Shown here: in pieces, positions 1 through 10,703 of the stretch
Numbering within the stretch: position 1 is the stretch's first letter
Layout: each line of letters begins with the position of its first letter
From: Arenicola marina
Taxonomy: Eukaryota > Annelida > Polychaeta > Arenicolidae
Direction: 5' to 3'
DNA length: 64,000 nucleotides
Assembly (NCBI GenBank): GCA_964019135.1
Contig: OZ025260.1
Location: 27,584,254-27,648,253, forward strand
Notes under the pieces: model-generated
Database searches by the model: none
The model's input: the letters and a program-made list of their open reading frames with translations, nothing else
What the model was told of the DNA's origin: nothing
Translations under genes and position numbers: made by a program

Positions 1-120
1 CAGACCATTATCTGAATCAATGACATCCTGTCAAAGCCGGAGATACCATCACCACACAACTACGACTGGATCCTTGAAGAAACAAGGTAGGTCCCAATTA
101 TGACCCTCCAGCCAACTGCG

Positions 121-363
121 ACGACCACCATACCTCACTTGGTAAAGTGCGGTTGTGCAAAGACAAAATGCTAGTTAGCAAGGTGTATCTGCAGGAAAGC
201 GGGATTCCACTGCACTGAAATGTTTGGATGCGGCGACATCGGAGATCACTGTGAAAATGTGGAACTGGCCACAGGGGACGAGGACGAGGAAGAGGAAGAA
301 GAGGGACACGTAGAAGAGGAAGACGGCGGAGAGGAAGATAGAGAAGATGAACCGTCTCTGTAA
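121..363 (+). pseudogene. Fossil 3' end of a Cys-rich (CXC-like) reading frame
   Basis: Read in one plus frame, this stretch shows closely spaced cysteine pairs (CGC, then CICRKAGFHC, then a further GCG and HC) followed by an acidic tail of about 27 residues, mostly Glu and Asp, that ends at 361-363. The C-x-C-R-K-x-G-x-x-C spacing recalls the Cys-rich C-terminal tails of large repetitive ORFs that I associate with animal mobile elements; this is recognition by eye, not a database result. The frame is broken in more than one place and no N-terminal part is in the window. An AATAAA at 448-453 could have been its polyadenylation signal. It could also be the last exon of a host gene, but the broken frame argues against that. 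Confidence 0.4.
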
Positions 364-447
364 ATCAACTTGTATTCGCTTAAATGTGTGTTGTCGGAAT
401 ACAATAGACATATATACATGTACATCTGAAATGTTGTTGACTTAGTA

Positions 448-453
448 AATAAA
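448..453 (+). promoter_or_regulatory. Possible polyadenylation signal AATAAA
   Basis: AATAAA lies 85 bases after the end of the Cys-rich frame. The position suits a 3' end, but the hexamer is common by chance in AT-rich DNA. Confidence 0.25.
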
Positions 454-699
454 GGTGCGGCTCCATGTACACCCACAAGGATATTACGACATCGACACCG
501 AGAAAATTCTTCAAACAACTTCTCACACCATTATTTAACACCGCTCTACATCTATAGACTAAATCAGGATAAAGATTTTCGGTCTTACAATCTCTACAGA
601 TTGAACTATCGACTGCCCATACGTCCTATGTCTTTAAAAGTGGCAGATGGCTTCTCAATAATGCAATTTATGAACTCTACATGGCCGAAAACCCATGTA

Positions 700-1115
700 T
701 AGACACCAAAATGAAAGGTCTATGTATCATAGTTTTCCTGATATGGCCGAAAATGTGAAAAATTTTGAAAAAAATAGCCGCCATGGTCAACAGAGCAAAG
801 TCCCAGAGGCTCGAAAATATATTTTAGTCAGTCTTCGCCCCCCAGAACTCACGCAACGACAGCGGAATTAAGGTTCTATGCATCAGAGGTTTCCTTAAAA
901 ATTAGAAAACATGAAAATGGCCGCCATTTTAAAAAATGGCCGCCATGGCCAGCCCAGCAAATTTCCAGAAGCTCGAAAATATATTGTTAGTCTTCGCCCC
1001 CCAAAACTCACACAAAGACATCGAAATTAAGGTTCAATGCAACATAGTTTTCCTCCTATAATAGAAAATATGAAAAATGGCCGCCACGGCCAACAGAGCA
1101 AATTCCCAGGTTTTT
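700..1115. repeat. Degenerate tandem repeat, about 140-165 bp unit
   Basis: Three partial copies share the core GCCGCCATGGCCAACAGAGC (near 777, 939 and 1080). The first two also share CTCGAAAATATATT, TCTTCGCCCCCCA, an AATTAAGGTTC block and an ATAGTTTTCC-like block. Spacings between cores are about 163 and 141 bp. The stretch follows the Cys-rich fossil and may be the 3' non-coding part of the same element. No reading frame is supported. Confidence 0.55.
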
Positions 1116-1264
1116 ATTGATATTAAGGGTCACACGAACATATTTAAATAGGTGGCTTGCTTTCATTACAAAAGTCCCACGGGACCTCATTTCGTACCTC
1201 TTGCTCCCTGACTATATAGTATGTGAGGATGAAACTCTTCCATAATTGCGTCGGAGCGTCTTAG

Positions 1265-1455
1265 TTAAATTATGACGTACGTCATGTTTGACGCACGCGT
1301 CCCGGTACCACCAAAACAGTTACGTACAGTATATTTTGTCCCTTGATACAAAATATAACGTCAACTAAACGGAAAGACGCTGTGACGAATAATAGCCTAC
1401 GTCAAACTGCGACGTCATCGCGTCACGTACGGTGACGTCATGACGTGACGCACGA
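1265..1455. other. Cluster of TGACG/CGTCA (CRE-like) motifs
   Basis: About ten TGACG or CGTCA pentamers fall within 190 bp. They include the full palindrome TGACGTCA at 1433-1440, overlapped by a second run (TGACGTGACG). TGACGTCA is the known CREB/ATF binding site in animals. No gene start is visible close by, so a regulatory role is inference; a decayed short tandem repeat is the alternative. Confidence 0.3.
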
Positions 1456-1719
1456 CAGCGTTCAAGGAGACAATCGCGAACGCTTATATCCGAAACACAT
1501 AGAGTGCAATAGGAAGGTGGTAAGAGCGCTGTTCATTCACTGATGACTTGACGAAATGACACGAATTGACACTAGGCACACATTAAAACGAAATAGGGAC
1601 GTGCGATCATCGTTTATTTTATATTATATGGTATAATACTTCCGCTGATTATATAGGACATATTTTGACAGCCAATAGGTGGTGGTGGGGGGGGGGGGGG
1701 TCGTGTTCCCAGATCACGA

Positions 1720-3515
1720 AGAATAAATTTCTGTATTCTTTATGAATTAAAAAGAGATTTCCCCGCATACAAAGGAAAGGCGAATACATGATGCTAACTT
1801 GACGATTTCCCGATTCACGGTTATATAATATGAAAATTCACAGTTCACGATTAATGAAAATCCTTGATCACGGCGGTCGGCTAATACCCAACTCTCAGTT
1901 CACGAAGCATTATTTTCCTCATTTCCAGTTCACGGTAAAATGATAAGCCCATTCCCGAAGAACGGAAATCACCCTAGTCTGATGGGCAGACAGGCTTGTC
2001 TGCCCTCCAGTCCAGACCAGGGTGATTTAGCTCTAGCACGATGGCAGACCAATGGGCACCAATTGCCTTAGTCCAGCCACACTAGACTCCGTGTAGCCAG
2101 GTGCGCGACATATCCAAGTTGGGAGCTGAGCGCGTTTAATTTGTTAAACTACAATTGCCTATGCGTCACAAGCTTTATCTGCAGCCCGAAGTCAACATGC
2201 ACAGATAGCTCTTGGCTATAGTGTTTGGTTGCTAAAGATTTCATCAATATCTATATGGAACAAATTTGTTGTTGAATCTGATAATAACCCTTTATAGAGT
2301 TTATTGATGTCTTTCAGCCTGAACATTTTAATTCGACGTTAGCTTGTTAAGTTGCTGAGACAACGCTTTGACTCATTGCATAGCGCAGCGCATGCGCACT
2401 GGGTTCGTATACTTGCAATAGTACTGGTTTGCAAGAGTAAGGTTGTAATGAAGTTTACTAATACACCATTATTGTCTGATTTAATATACTAATGATAGGA
2501 TGTGATGCACTGGTCATTATGACTTATAGGGTTTGAAACGTTATGACTATAATGTTTACGCTCATACACCAGGTGGCGTTTGTATCGTATGTCTTCGGTG
2601 GCCACCAGCGTCAGTCGCACTTTTATTGTCTTTCGGTTTCTCCGGGACAGTCTCCTAACGCGCTTTTTGGGTTCTCCGGACATCTCCGGACTCTCCAATC
2701 TCTACCACCTCTGGAGGTAGTTTCGTTTGGGGAGAGCACGTGACAACATGGCGCTGGGTGTCGAAGTCAGCTATCGGTGTGGCATATATCAAGATATATT
2801 TTTAATCAAGTCATCCGCAATCGCTTTTTTTCGGCACGTTCTCTGGACGCGTCCGAACTCTCTGGCCCAATTAGAGAGACCAAAAAAGTGCTGCCCTGTT
2901 GTGCTGCATATTTATGGGGCGTGTGACTTGCAATAAAGGTTTGATCCCGGCGTTGGAGGCAGCAGCCACGGGTGCAAAAGGCAACTCCAACACGCACACA
3001 GAATTGAGGGGCTGAAGAGGTCTGGGTCCTTGCCCCCCAAGACCTGACACTGGCTCAATCCTCACCCCACCATTCGAACGACGGTCAACATTTCCTGCAC
3101 CCCCCCCCCCCCACCCAGGCACGTATGTATCATCCTCTCTTCCTCAATATAGCCTTGTTCATATGTTGCCCATGATGTATGGTTCGTGGTCGTGAGAGAT
3201 CACCAAAAATATATGACAGGAACCCACAGGCGCATCTCTTCATGGGTATTTCTCTTCCTCGGGAATCGGCTTTTCATTTCACCGTGAATTGGGAACGAGG
3301 AAAATAATTTTTCGTGAACTGGGAATTGGGTATTAGCCGACCGTCGTGATCAATGATTTTCATTCATCGTGACCTGGGAGTTTTTATATTAAATAAGCGT
3401 GCATCGGAAAATCGCCGATTTATACATGTATAATGTATCCGCCCTTCCTTTGTATGCGGGGAAATTCTCCTTGTAATTCATCGTGAGCTGGGAATACAGA
3501 AATTTATTAAATATA
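1720..3515. mobile_element. Foldback-type element with arms of about 250-275 bp (copy 1)
   Basis: The left arm (about 1720-1973) and the right arm (about 3238-3515) are reverse complements over their length. Shared blocks include TTTCCCCGCATACAAAGGAA, CGGTCGGCTAATACCCAA and ATTATTTTCCTC; identity is roughly three quarters by eye. Each arm contains a short motif, CAGTTCACGA or close variants, five or six times at 30-50 bp spacing. The 1.26 kb between the arms shows no transposase. The layout matches non-autonomous foldback DNA transposons; no target duplication was identified and the family is unassigned. Confidence 0.65.
1966..2028. repeat. Strong 63-bp hairpin inside the foldback element
   Basis: Outer arms AAATCACCCT and AGGGTGATTT, middle arms around GTCTG and CAGAC, and a perfect inner stem GGGCAGACA/TGTCTGCCC with a 4-base loop stack into one long imperfect palindrome. 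The same hairpin occurs in the second copy at 4196-4258. It begins where the left arm of the element ends. Confidence 0.75.
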
Positions 3516-3660
3516 ATTTATTATTAAAAGCCCCCCTTTAAATGGTGCCAATAAATGTCAGGCGCTTTTTATTCGGAATATTAACAAAGAATTTTGCACT
3601 CTTTGATATTAGGCTTGATCAATTACCGAGCCGCCAAGCTGCAAAATATACGTAATATGT

Positions 3661-3758
3661 AAGGAATGAGTTGCAGGTTCTTACTGGGATCGAAGAACTT
3701 CGAGGCGTAGCCGAAAGATTGTGAGAGATTCCCACAAGGACCCGCAACTCATTCTTTA
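3661..3758. repeat. Inverted repeat, arms of 29 bp
   Basis: The left arm at 3661-3689 (AATGAGTTGCAGGTTCTTAC core) pairs with the right arm at 3730-3758, with about six mismatches and a 40-bp loop. It recurs in copy 2 at about 5890-5987. It lies outside the foldback arms but inside the duplicated unit and may be a separate small MITE remnant. Confidence 0.6.
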
Positions 3759-3843
3759 TCTGGATTAATATTTATTTCCATTGTTTCCTCTTCCTCTGGG
3801 GAGGCGGCGACGGAACTGGTTATGCGAGCGAGGGGTCATTATT

Positions 3844-6073
3844 GTTTATTTTATATTATATGGTATAATACTTCCGCTGATTATATAGGACATATTTTGA
3901 CAGCCAATAGGTGGTGGTGGGGGGGGGGGGTCGTGTTCCCAGATCACGAAGAATAAATTTCTGTATTCTTTATGAATTAAAAAGAGATTTCCCCGCATAC
4001 AAAGGAAAGGCGAATACATGATGCTAACTTGACGATTTCCCGATTCACGGTTATATAATATGAAAATTCACAGTTCACGATTAATGAAACTCCTTGATCA
4101 CGGCGGTCGGCTAATACCCAACTCTCAGTTCACGAAGCATTATTTTCCTCATTTCCAGTTCACGGTAAAATGATAAGCCCATTCCCGAAGAACGGAAATC
4201 ACCCTAGTCTGATGGGCAGACAGGCTTGTCTGCCCTCCAGTCCAGACCAGGGTGATTTAGCTCTAGCACGATGGCAGACCAATGGGCACCAATTGCCTTA
4301 GTCCAGCCACACTAGACTCCGTGTAGCCAGGTGCGCGACATATCCAAGTTGGGAGCTGAGCGCGTTTAATTTGTTAAACTACAATTGCCTATGCGTCACA
4401 AGCTTTATCTGCAGCCCGAAGTCAACATGCACAGATAGCTCTTGGCTATAGTGTTTGGTTGCTAAAGATTTCATCAATATCTATATGGAACAAATTTGTT
4501 GTTGAATCTGATAATAACCCTTTATAGAGTTTATTGATGTCTTTCAGCCTGAACATTTTAATTCGACGTTAGCTTGTTAAGTTGCTGAGACAACGCTTTG
4601 ACTCATTGCATAGCGCAGCGCATGCGCACTGGGTTCGTATACTTGCAATAGTACTGGTTTGCAAGAGTAAGGTTGTAATGAAGTTTACTAATACACCATT
4701 ATTGTCTGATTTAATATACTAATGATAGGATGTGATGCACTGGTCATTATGACTTATAGGGTTTGAAACGTTATGACTATAATGTTTACGCTCATACACC
4801 AGGTGGCGTTTGTATCGTATGTCTTCGGTGGCCACCAGCGTCAGTCGCACTTTTATTGTCTTTCGGTTTCTCCGGGACAGTCTCCTAACGCGCTTTTTGG
4901 GTTCTCCGGACATCTCCGGACTCTCCAATCTCTACCACCTCTGGAGGTAGTTTCGTTTGGGGAGAGCACGTGACAACATGGCGCTGGGTGTCGAAGTCAG
5001 CTATCGGTGTGGCATATATCAAGATATATTTTTAATCAAGTCATCCGCAATCGCTTTTTTTCGGCACGTTCTCTGGACGCGTCCGAACTCTCTGGCCCAA
5101 TTAGAGAGACCAAAAAAGTGCTGCCCTGTTGTGCTGCATATTTATGGGGCGTGTGACTTGCAATAAAGGTTTGATCCCGGCGTTGGAGGCAGCAGCCACG
5201 GGTGCAAAAGGCAACTCCAACACGCACACAGAATTGAGGGGCTGAAGAGGTCTGGGTCCTTGCCCCCCAAGACCTGACACTGGCTCAATCCTCACCCCAC
5301 CATTCGAACGACGGTCAACATTTCCTGCACCCCCCCCCCCCACCCAGGCACGTATGTATCATCCTCTCTTCCTCAATATAGCCTTGTTCATATGTTGCCC
5401 ATGATGTATGGTTCGTGGTCGTGAGAGATCACCAAAAATATATGACAGGAACCCACAGGCGCATCTCTTCATGGGTATTTCTCTTCCTCGGGAATCGGCT
5501 TTTCATTTCACCGTGAATTGGGAACGAGGAAAATAATTTTTCGTGAACTGGGAATTGGGTATTAGCCGACCGTCGTGATCAATGATTTTCATTCATCGTG
5601 ACCTGGGAGTTTTTATATTAAATAAGCGTGCATCGGAAAATCGCCGATTTATACATGTATAATGTATCCGCCCTTCCTTTGTATGCGGGGAAATTCTCCT
5701 TGTAATTCATCGTGAGCTGGGAATACAGAAATTTATTAAATATAATTTATTATTAAAAGCCCCCCTTTAAATGGTGCCAATAAATGTCAGGCGCTTTTTA
5801 TTCGGAATATTAACAAAGAATTTTGCACTCTTTGATATTAGGCTTGATCAATTACCGAGCCGCCAAGCTGCAAAATATACGTAATATGTAAGGAATGAGT
5901 TGCAGGTTCTTACTGGGATCGAAGAACTTCGAGGCGTAGCCGAAAGATTGTGAGAGATTCCCACAAGGACCCGCAACTCATTCTTTATCTGGATTAATAT
6001 TTATTTCCATTGTTTCCTCTTCCTCTGGGGAGGCGGCGACGGAACTGGTTATGCGAGCGAGGGGTCATTATTG
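3844..6073. repeat. Tandem duplication, copy 2 (about 2.23 kb)
   Basis: This is the second head-to-tail copy of the preceding unit in the same orientation. The match ends at GGGGTCATTATTG near 6073, where unrelated sequence starts. The two junctions share only a few bases (TCAT, then TTG or TCG), which suggests joining through short homology. Confidence 0.92.
3950..5744. mobile_element. Foldback-type element, copy 2 (carried by the duplication)
   Basis: This is the same structure as the element at 1720-3515, duplicated as a passenger inside the 2.23-kb unit. Its flanks match copy 1, so it did not insert independently. Confidence 0.65.
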
Positions 6074-6257
6074 TCCTATCTTGCCCTCTTGCTGATCCAG
6101 TTACTGAAAGGTGCAACAGTTGCGATTCTCAGGTTTTTCAGCAATCTGTTCTTGATACAATTAGTAAAGTCCACTATATAATGACGCCACTTAATTGTTC
6201 TTCACGACATTATTTCTCTGTAATGTAGTGTGTTTGAGTCATAAAGACGTGGATGTT
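6074..6257. other. Unassigned AT-rich DNA
   Basis: This is single-copy-looking sequence directly after the duplication. I see no gene, RNA or repeat here. Confidence 0.4.
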
Positions 6258-6374
6258 ACATAAGTTAATGACCGCGGAAAACGACGTTACCGGATAACAA
6301 TGGGTCTTTGGGCTTCCCTCTCTGACTCCATTATTATCCGCTGATGTCGTGTTCCTCGGACATTAACTTACACG
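6258..6374. repeat. Imperfect palindrome, arms of about 50 bp
   Basis: The left arm (6258-6305, with AAGTTAATG, CCGCGGAA, CGGATAACAATGG) is mirrored by the reverse complement of 6324-6374 (AAGTTAATG, CCGAGGAA, CGGATAATAATGG). The loop is about 18 bp. The size fits a very small foldback or MITE remnant. No coding content. Confidence 0.6.
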
Positions 6375-6711
6375 TAATTAAGCGTCCTTTCCATGTCATA
6401 GCTCTGTGTTTGCGGTGTACGATGTCCTCCTATCGTAGGGGCTATCTTGCTTTCCCCTACCTGAAGCAAAGGAAATGACACCAAATGTTTTGTCTCAAGG
6501 CTTGGACTTAGCAGAATATACTGATCTCTTACTCGCCGGGTAAGAGGGACATGACAAGTTTCGTCTGTCGCAAACCGGTTTATATAGGCTAACATCGGAT
6601 GGGGACAAGGATTCCCATGCGGTCCAACGTGGTGGGTGACACATTTCGTCTGCTTAATTACATGTATAAATCTTTATGGGCGGGTCTACCAGCTGAAACA
6701 ATAGACCGATC

Positions 6712-6788
6712 CACACTCCGACAGTAAGCCCCGCCCACGCTTGAGTCCTTTTCCCTTAATTGTGAGTATGAAATTGACACTCATAGCT
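6712..6788. repeat. Dispersed repeat tail, shared with 8555-8632
   Basis: The blocks TAAGCCCCGCCCAC, AGTCCTTTT and GTGAGTATGAAAT recur in the same order at 8555-8632, where they form the 3' part of a tRNA-headed SINE-like copy. This copy therefore looks like a headless SINE tail. Confidence 0.6.
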
Positions 6789-6804
6789 GGGGTCTTTAGC
6801 CTGC

Positions 6805-6915
6805 ACAAACATTGGGATTTGCACAGGTGGGATTCGAATCACGCCCCGCCCGCTTGGGCTGCTGGCCTAGCAGCGCACACTTGAACCGAAGCGCTACATA
6901 GCTACTAGGCCATGG
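6805..6915 (-). mobile_element. tRNA-derived SINE head or tRNA pseudogene
   Basis: On the minus strand there is an A-box-like TAGCTATGTAGCGC segment and, about 60 bases later, a B-box-like GATTCGAATCCCACC. The spacing is long, as in type II (Leu or Ser-like) tRNAs with a large variable arm. The acceptor stem does not pair cleanly and no anticodon arm could be fixed with confidence, so a functional tRNA is unlikely. Pol III-type internal promoters of this kind head most SINEs. Confidence 0.5.
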
Positions 6916-8308
6916 TGTAAGGACAACACTGATATATTCAGCTAAATTCATCCAGACATTTCTTAAGAACGCATAATTATTTGTTGCAATAAACGTAAAT
7001 CTTAGAAGTGCGCGGTCTTGCAGGAGAAAGAGGAGACATGGTACAAGCGATGGAATAACAGGTGTAGATGCGTCAAATACCAAAACCTACAAAAAAAATC
7101 AGAGAAAATCAGATTTGGTTCCAGGGAAAAGAGCCAAACGTGATCATGGTGCATGTAATAGGAGCTGGCTGAACTAGACTCTGGGTTATGTATACTTTGG
7201 TTGAAAAAATATCCAACGATGTTACATAGCAGGCCATATATGCTGTGTAGGCCTGTATACTGCTTAATGAGAACTATTTCAGTCACACATGACACGCGTA
7301 ACACGTAATTACTGGGTTATTATTTTCCTCGGGTGGGTCATTATTGTGACGGGGCTATAATGACCCGCTCTGGGACACTAATGACCCGTTCTGGGAAAAT
7401 AACGACGTCCAGCTCATGGTCCGCAGGTCCTTACCGGCAAAACACGACACGACACGGGGAAACCATAAAAGTGCGCATAAAAGTTTCATATTGAATGCTC
7501 ATTTGTCTCAGTATGACCGTGTATACATACCAGCTATATGAGCTTGTCTGTGACGACCATTGATCCGGGTGATATGGGAGTTATGCGGTCGGCTTGTGCG
7601 GTTTCAGTGCCGACTCTACGGCAGCCCACAGAAGTTTGTATCTGTCACTCTTGGAGTCGACGGGCGGTGTAGCGGCGGGTAACAGGGTTCGTTTTTTTTC
7701 GAATGTCGATTTTCCCGACGTTCCGTGTCGCTGTTTGATTGAGACCTCTGGGTTGAGTTCGGATATGCGACCGGAGTAATCGGCGCAGATATTTGGAGCA
7801 TGCGCACTCATACTTTCCGCTCATGTGCAGATCAAGATAAACCGAAAGCAAAATCCGCGGTGCGCGTGAATGTTGCACTGGCTGAATTGCACAAATCATG
7901 AAAATCGTTAAACAGTGCCATAAAATTAATCGACTGATACGTGTTGTGTTCATTATTTTATTCTAGTTGTTATAATATTATTTACAGATATTTTGCAGGT
8001 CGAAATACTACTTTATATATATATTACGTATTGTTGGGCCTGGACGCCATGTTGGAAATCCTCGTGATCCTCCGCTGGGCGGGGAGTAAGGTCCGGGAGT
8101 AAAATGTACCACGTGACCGCGCTATCGGACCACAATCTTCGCGTTCGGTTATGCACTTCGCGGAGTCCGACTACTCCGCTCGCATACCCAAACTCACCCA
8201 AGATAACGACAACTGCGACGTGTTCCGGTGTCTGGCGCTTGAGGAGGTACCTCACATGCCGTCCGGAGCCATGATCGCAATCATCCCGCCATCCATATTG
8301 GCTGGGGG
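6916..8308. other. Intergenic DNA with minor repeats
   Basis: No convincing gene is present. At about 7331-7400 a short motif, TAATGACCCGYTCTGGGA, occurs about three times in a row. At about 7688-7760 there is a weak match to the CGAATGTCGATTTT family that is better preserved at 25846, 33700 and 34571. The few open frames (60-113 codons) have no recognisable domains and overlap one another on both strands. Confidence 0.45.
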
Positions 8309-8632
8309 TCCGCTCGGGTAAGTGGGTTAGAACGCGCGCTCGCATTGAGCACACTGTCTCTGGTCACCTGAGAGCCTAATGGCACGTGGATCGATGGTTC
8401 GAGCCCAGCTGTGGTCATGTCGGTGTCCATGGTCGCAGGATAAAGATCCAATGTCCTTCTTCGCAAAGAGTAGCGTGTTACCCTGGGAACATGGCCCCAC
8501 TCTTCCCTTCCGCCTCCCATTGACGCGATGACCAGGATGGACAAACCGCCCTCCGACACTAAGCCCCGCCCACGTTTCAGTCCTTTTTCGTTAATCGTGA
8601 GTATGAAATGGACAATCATAGCTAATGGTAGT
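8309..8632 (+). mobile_element. tRNA-headed SINE, copy A
   Basis: The head carries a weak A box (GGGTAAGTGGGTTAGAACGC) and a good B box, GGTTCGAGCC, at 8396-8405. It is followed by the family body: GAGAGCCTAAYGGCACGTGG, CTTCTTCGCAAAGAGTA and CCCATTGACGCGAT blocks. Unlike copies B and C, its 3' end is the CCCCGCCCAC tail also seen at 6712. It either belongs to a subfamily with a different tail or is a chimera. Confidence 0.75.
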
Positions 8633-8802
8633 CAGCTAACAAGTCAGAAGTACTCATCTCTGAAACTGACAACAAAGTGACATGCTGCTTTGTTGGTCCG
8701 ACTTGTTTGTCCGACATTACGCCCGTGGAAGACCTTTTTTCATTACATGATTGGATAAAAGCAACAGTGACGTCAGTAAATGATTGACAGCCTGGATAGG
8801 TC

Positions 8803-8837
<35 letters not shown>

Positions 8838-8877
8838 TACCATATAACATATGTACACACATAAAATTTATAATACA

Positions 8878-9966
8878 TCAAATCAAGTGCATTTGTTCAC
8901 GTAGGTATATTTCCCTAGCAAAAATACACCTTAAAGGTTCTCGAGTGTCGAATTTAAATTTACAGATACATTTTTTTACCACCAAGATAAGTCTATTGCA
9001 GTAAATAAAGTCTGCAGTATTAAGGAAAACTGATCGGTCATGAAAACCTAGCATAATTTCTTTCTCTGATATAATTGTCTCACTAAACAGCTTTGTTTGT
9101 ATATTATGTTTTACATCATCCCATAATTCTTCAACCAAGTTGCATTTATAAAAATAATGTATGGTGGTGTCTGGCTCATTGCATGCGTTACATAGATTTG
9201 ACTGAGACATTTTCCATCTTTGTAGCAGAGTATTAGTGGGATAAATGTTATGGAGTATTTTCCATTGCATCGAAATCAACTGCGTTTCTTTTGTGACCAA
9301 AGAGGCAAGCTTCCAAATTTGTCTGAGCTGGTTTTGTTCATACTCTAAAGGAACTTTGAGTTGGACATGTATATGTAGCAAAGCTTTTCTCTTAAGATGA
9401 GTACGAATATGCTTTGTCGATATAGAATTCAACATCTTATTTGCAAAAACAATTGAGCTATCCCTTGACATTAAAGTTGACTTTCCTTCAATACACCGCA
9501 ATCCTCCCCTCACGACATTTAACTCGAAATGAGTTAGCGGACAGTCGGTTACCTTCTGAAATAATTTAACGTAGTCAATTGATCCAAATTCATTAACAAT
9601 GTCACTAATAAATATAATTCCACATTTTATCCAACGCTTTATATACAGTGGCATACCTTTGTATAAAAATAAATCGTTGTTCCATAATATTTGAGCATAT
9701 TGGGAGATTATATCATTCGTTACATTTTCATCACAGAGACAGTTGTCCAACCACAATCTAAGTAATTCCTTGTACACATATGGGAAATTATTCGGAACAC
9801 CTTTTAGCTGTCGAAATGAGACTCTACTTTTAAACACTAATAACCCGGGACATATTTGAGAGTAATAATATAAGGGAATAACGCTCCAAGTGGAATTCTT
9901 TGTTGACTCTAGTTTTTTTACCCATTTACATGCAAAAGCAACTTGAAAGTGAATCATATTAAACAT
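8878..9966 (-). pseudogene. LINE ORF2 C-terminal region with zinc-knuckle-like end
   Basis: The 362-residue C-terminal piece carries near its end a cysteine/histidine cluster (CNACNEPDTTIHYFYKC, about residues 262-278), the zf-RVT-type motif at the end of many L1/Tx1 and plant L1 proteins. It is preceded by ISMQWKILHNIYPTN, also typical. It ends about 40 bp before the poly(A) tail. This is the longest intact piece of the element and was probably inherited without change since insertion. Confidence 0.88.
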
Positions 9967-10042
9967 CTTGAGACCCCCATTTTCTTGGTCCTGAATAAGG
10001 ACGTCTCTCTTGACGTGTTCTTTTATATTTTTCAGACCATCC

Positions 10043-10405
10043 TCAGTTCCCTTTACTCCAAATGAATTTGAAAAACATACGATTAACCCTTTCTAGTACA
10101 TGTTGTGGAAGTATAGTAACTTGCATTAAATATAAGAATTGTGGAGCAAGTAGGGACTTGACTAAAGTAATCCTTCCCATTATTGTCAGGTTTTTACCCA
10201 TCCAGGATTTCATAATATTTTGACATTTGACGAATTTGCTTTCCCAATTTTCACGTATTTCATGAATACCACGATCGTTTCGTAACTTCACCCCTAAAAC
10301 TGTGATACAATTTTCGGGATATGGTTTCCAACGCAAGTCACCTATGCGCTTACGTCGATATTTCCAGCAGCCCACCCACATTGCTTCTGTTTTATTTCGA
10401 TTCAA
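10043..10405 (-). pseudogene. LINE ORF2 thumb region
   Basis: The 120-residue piece begins NRNKTEAMWVG and continues through LGVKLRNDRG, GRITLVKSLLAPQFLYL and MFFKFIWSKG. These blocks follow the RT palm in L1/Tx1-type elements. It belongs to the same insertion as the flanking pieces. Confidence 0.85.
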
Positions 10406-10505
10406 ATTTAATTAACCCTGATAGTTTGGAAAATAATTCAATGAGTTTTAGTGCTTCAAGTATGGATTGTTCGTCTTTCATGAATAGACTATTGTCGTCG
10501 GCAAA

Positions 10506-10697
10506 CTAAGATATTCTTGCTTCCTTTCGAACAAAAGGGAGCTTGATTCCGCTTAATGTGTTACTTTGTCTAATCTTACAAGCGAAAATTTCACATGCAA
10601 GGATAAAACTTAACGGTGAGAAGGGACAGCCTTGGCGAACCCCTGAATCAAGGTAAAACCATTCGGATAACCATCCATTATAACTTATGCAATTCAT
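10506..10697 (-). pseudogene. LINE reverse transcriptase, middle piece
   Basis: The piece contains VRQGCPFSPLSFILACEI, the conserved RT block that follows the palm start (the GVRQGCPLSP motif). It continues the same LINE after a frame break and stops just before the FADD catalytic motif at 10494-10505. Confidence 0.85.
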
Positions 10698-10703
10698 CGT
10701 TTC

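Larger units (their letters stand above)
1612..3843. repeat. Tandem duplication, copy 1 (about 2.23 kb)
   Basis: The sequence from GTTTATTTTATATTATATGG onward recurs 2232 bp downstream and continues to match until GGGGTCATTATTG. By eye the copies differ in the length of one G run (near 1690 and 3920), the length of one C run (near 3103 and 5332), and a single substitution near 1870/4100. The unit holds a foldback element, two hairpins and only short uninformative frames. Near-identity means either a very recent duplication or an assembly that placed two haplotypes in series. Confidence 0.92.

Noticed and set aside
2489-2698. Basic 69-residue minus frame repeated at 4719-4928
   Set aside because: Identical only because the whole unit is duplicated; no recognisable domain and it lies inside the foldback element.
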